A DNA stretch of 7,445 nucleotides from JAVJSD01 sp040219575 (GTDB lineage: Bacteria; Planctomycetota; Planctomycetia; Pirellulales; Pirellulaceae): positions 1 through 7,445 of the forward strand of contig JAVJSD010000032.1 in assembly GCA_040219575.1 (NCBI GenBank), read 5' to 3'. The stretch's first letter is position 1, and the number at the start of each line of letters is the position of its first letter. The position numbers were made by a program, and so were the translations under genes. This document shows positions 5,876-7,445 of the stretch, in pieces. Below the pieces are notes generated by a model that was not told the origin of the DNA, searched no databases, and worked only from the letters and a program-made list of their open reading frames with translations.

Positions 5876-6694
5876 TCACTCCCGCTCGATGCGGTTGGCC
5901 TCCGCCAGATCGGCGGCGGCTTTTTCGTTTTCGCCTAGCGCTCGCCGCGACTGGGCCCGGCCCCGCAGGCTGGCGACGTGCTCCGGATCGTGCCGCAGGG
6001 CGACGCCGAACAGTTCCACGGCCTTCTGGTGTCGATCGAAACCCTGTTCGACCTGGGCCAGCCGGCAGTAGCTGTCGGCGGCGGTCTGGTTCAACAACGC
6101 CGTGAAACCGCCCTGCTGCTCGCTGCGCTCGACGGCGCTGAGCAGGTCCGGGATGTAGATGTACATCTCGGCGCGGGCGAACTCCGCCACGATCGGCCAC
6201 AGCAGCTTGGCCTTCTTCGCGTTGTCCTCCGACCACTTCTGCCACTTCCAGCCGCCCTTGTCGGTGGTGGTGTCGAGGTATTCGCAGAGGATGGCGGCGT
6301 CGCAATCCGCTGCTTCGGGATGATGCTGTGAGTCGCGGACGAGGTCCCACCGCGCTTTGCCTTCGCTGGCGGTGACGCTGACATACTTGTTGCTGATCAG
6401 GAATTTTTCGAAGCCGTTGCGGCTTGTCTCGCGGACAACGGGAGAAATCTGAACGCCCAAACCGGGGATCTGGTAGAAGGTGAAGCTGCGGCGCTGGAAT
6501 CGCTCCGGCGAGAACTCCTCGCCGCCGACCGACCCGAACGTGATGATCCACAACCAGATAATCACCATCAGACCGAGACCGCCCACCACGAAAATCAAAA
6601 CACGAATCCAGGGGCTGATGGAACCGGTGGACGAACCGCCGGACGGCGTGGATCGCGCCGCCGTTGAAGTGGAGGAGACCGACAATTGGCTCAT
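5876..6694 (-). CDS. Membrane-anchored TPR protein of unknown function
   Basis: 272 residues. Residues 1-28 are a Ser/Thr/Gly-rich, low-complexity cytoplasmic segment; 29-52 is one strong transmembrane helix (WIRVLIFVVGGLGLMVIIWLWI). Residues 58-130 (EEFSPERFQRRSFTFYQIPGLGVQISPVVRET and a WDLVRDS segment) form a domain I do not know by name but believe recurs in planctomycetes. Residues 147-202 are a charged, Trp-rich helical region. Residues 205-238 and 239-270 look like two TPR units (SYCRLAQVEQGFDRHQKAVELFGVALRHDPEH; LRGRAQSRRALGENEKAAADLAEANRIE), so it probably binds a partner protein outside the membrane. The ATG at 6694 has no close ribosome binding site; AGGGGA lies about 13 bases upstream. 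A weak promoter-like pair (TTGCCG, 17 bases, GAAAAT) sits at 6770-6742. No enzymatic motif is seen. Confidence 0.85.
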   Translation of the reverse strand: MSQLSVSSTSTAARSTPSGGSSTGSISPWIRVLIFVVGGLGLMVIIWLWIITFGSVGGEEFSPERFQRRSFTFYQIPGLGVQISPVVRETSRNGFEKFLISNKYVSVTASEGKARWDLVRDSQHHPEAADCDAAILCEYLDTTTDKGGWKWQKWSEDNAKKAKLLWPIVAEFARAEMYIYIPDLLSAVERSEQQGGFTALLNQTAADSYCRLAQVEQGFDRHQKAVELFGVALRHDPEHVASLRGRAQSRRALGENEKAAADLAEANRIERE

Positions 6695-6817
6695 GATTCG
6701 GTACTGTCCCCTGGGAAAAGGAAGCTCGACGCCCTGTCGCTATTTTCCACAGCAGGCCCTGCCGCGGCAAGGGTTCTATGGGGTTGGGTTCGTCGGACTG
6801 TGCCGCTTTTGGTAGGT

Positions 6818-6852
6818 GAGTGCTGAGTGGTGAGTGGTGAGTGGTGAGTGGG
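6818..6852. repeat. Five tandem copies of the heptamer GAGTGGT
   Basis: Units in order are GAGTGCT, three exact GAGTGGT, and GAGTGGG, then GGTGAATTTC. Seven is not a multiple of three, so selection for a coding repeat is unlikely. Short tandem repeats like this change copy number by slippage. I recall similar GAGTGGT runs between planctomycete genes. Confidence 0.9.
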
Positions 6853-6860
6853 TGAATTTC

Positions 6861-6890
6861 GGTGGGCCCTCGCTTGCGCGTCGTGCTTGG
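6861..6890. repeat. Possible dispersed planctomycete intergenic repeat
   Basis: The segment reading CCCTCGCTTGCGCGTCGTGC, followed by TTGG, resembles an element (CCTCGC..GCGCGTCGGGCTT) that I remember as scattered in planctomycete intergenic regions, here with small differences. Only one copy is in the window, so the claim rests on recollection. Confidence 0.3.
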
Positions 6891-6915
6891 ATGTCTGCGG
6901 CGCGCCGCCACGAGT

Positions 6916-6989
6916 GGTGAATACGGTTCCAATTCACCGCCGCACCCCTACCGGTCCGTCGTGTCCGGTGAATTGGGAGGCGATTCACC
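6916..6989. repeat. Two 23-bp inverted repeats with identical GGTGAAT/ATTCACC arms
   Basis: GGTGAAT (6916-6922) with ATTCACC (6932-6938), and GGTGAAT (6967-6973) with ATTCACC (6983-6989). Both have 7-bp arms and spacers of exactly nine bases that differ in sequence; the copies are 51 bases apart. Another GGTGAAT lies at 6851. The inner arms also pair with each other over nine bases (AATTCACCG 6931-6939, CGGTGAATT 6966-6974), so the RNA could fold in two exclusive ways. A tandem TTCACCACCGG follows at 6984 and 6996. Paired operator sites or a repeat-derived structure are both possible. Confidence 0.7.
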
Positions 6990-7089
6990 ACCGGTTTCAC
7001 CACCGGCATCACCCTTCCCTTCACCACCTGCCGACGCCGGTCCGCTCCGACGTCCACCAAGCGTCCTCGTCAGTTGCATGGCGACTGAA

Positions 7090-7143
7090 TTTCTAACTAG
7101 AAACTATGTACGTACTACACCCTATCTCTATTGTATCACAATA
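7090..7143. promoter_or_regulatory. AT-rich patch with three palindromes
   Basis: Three perfect dyads lie within 54 bases: TTTCTA-AC-TAGAAA (7090-7103), GTACGTAC (7108-7115) and TATTGT-ATC-ACAATA (7129-7143). The patch is clearly AT-richer than its surroundings. On the - strand TACAAT (7139-7134) is a good -10 but lacks a good -35 17 bases upstream. A regulatory region for a gene beyond the right edge, or for a short RNA, is possible. Confidence 0.4.
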
Positions 7144-7266
7144 CGACGGATCGACGAAGCGCCGGCAGTGGGCGGTAGCGGGCCAGTTTGAACGACGCGT
7201 AAGGTCACAACGGCACGTCCGCGTTGAGCAGTGGGATGCTTTTTGAGGAAAGGCGATTTGTGACTG

Positions 7267-7444
7267 AGGGCCGTTCACGGTCCTTGTCCGCCGAAGGCGG
7301 TGTTAGGCCCGGTGTTCACGCCGGGCTTGCGAGTCGCCGGCGCGTTTCCGCCTAAGGGCCGTTCACGGCCCTTACAGCGAGGCAGGGTGTCGCCTGTCGC
7401 CAAGGGCTAGAGCCAGAGAGGCGAGAAGGACCGTAAACGGCCCT
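7267..7444. repeat. Array of three related 18-bp palindromes with smaller hairpins between
   Basis: Copy 1, 7267-7284, is AGGGCCGT-TC-ACGGTCCT. Copy 2, 7355-7372, is AGGGCCGT-TC-ACGGCCCT and extends to perfect 10-bp arms at 7353-7374. Copy 3, 7427-7444, is AGGACCGT-AA-ACGGCCCT, the reverse complement of copy 1 with one change. Between copies 1 and 2 are CCGCC-GAA-GGCGG (7288-7300) and AGGCCCGG/CCGGGCTT (7305-7328). Spacing is uneven (88 and 72 bases) and the array reaches the window edge. It resembles a REP-type intergenic element. Confidence 0.75.
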
Positions 7445-7445
7445 G

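Larger units (their letters stand above)
6695..7445. other. Gene-free, repeat-rich right end of window
   Basis: About 750 bases without a credible gene. Open frames here translate the GAGTGGT repeats (for example TTHHS on the - strand) and look like no protein family. No tRNA or rRNA is visible. The stretch near 6757-6773 contains a GC-rich palindrome (TGCCGCGGCA at its core) close to a weak promoter for the TPR gene. From 7150 to 7260 I see nothing recognisable. The repeats and dyads are listed separately. Confidence 0.65.

Noticed and set aside
5709..6932. 407-codon open frame on the - strand overlapping the TPR gene
   Set aside because: Out-of-frame shadow, Arg/Pro-rich, and its N-terminal part translates the GAGTGGT repeats.
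7267..7444. Possible CRISPR array at the right edge
   Set aside because: Only three palindromic copies, uneven spacing (88 and 72 bases), alternating orientation and no cas gene.

Overview
The window reads as chromosomal DNA of a GC-rich bacterium, most likely a planctomycete of the Pirellulales type. The main grounds are a short membrane protein opening with the planctomycete-style motif WFQFSLRALL, a TPR membrane protein of a kind I associate with these genomes, a secreted Calx-beta/carbohydrate-binding/esterase protein, few strong Shine-Dalgarno sequences, and intergenic DNA full of GAGTGGT heptads and small GC-rich palindromes. This assignment is from recollection of such genomes, not from a search.

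Layout. The left third is on the + strand. It starts inside a large secreted modular esterase (5' end outside the window). Next comes a two-gene toxin-antitoxin-like operon (1806-2652): a 119-residue protein I do not recognise, overlapping by 11 bases an MqsA-type antitoxin with a YgiT zinc finger and an XRE helix-turn-helix. A good sigma70-like promoter lies just in front. The rest of the gene content is on the - strand. In transcription order (right to left) it is a TPR membrane protein (5876-6694), a 107-residue single-pass membrane protein (5389-5712), peptide chain release factor 2 (prfB, 4137-5262), and an exported Tsp/Prc-like protein that has the N-terminal and PDZ regions but no protease domain (2778-3758).

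Two points change a naive gene call. First, prfB carries the classical +1 programmed frameshift (CTT TGA C). A 23-codon first frame begins at an ATG at 5262 behind a GAGGA ribosome binding site and continues after the shift as DYSAKK; a single-frame call starting at a TTG at 5267 gives a wrong N-terminus. Second, the Tsp-like protein ends right after its PDZ region, and the 125 bases up to the neighbouring gene have no room for an S41 catalytic domain.

Two gene-poor blocks are structured. Bases 3759-4136 hold a 24-bp inverted repeat with one mismatch and a perfect hairpin behind the prfB stop. Bases 6695-7445 have no credible gene but hold, in order, a GAGTGGT tandem repeat, two 23-bp inverted repeats with identical arms and identical 9-base spacers, an AT-rich patch with three palindromes, and three related 18-bp palindromes at the right edge.

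The genes do not form one pathway. The only clear functional unit is the toxin-antitoxin-like pair; the others are a core translation gene beside envelope or exported proteins. I see no CRISPR array, transposase, phage gene, tRNA or rRNA.
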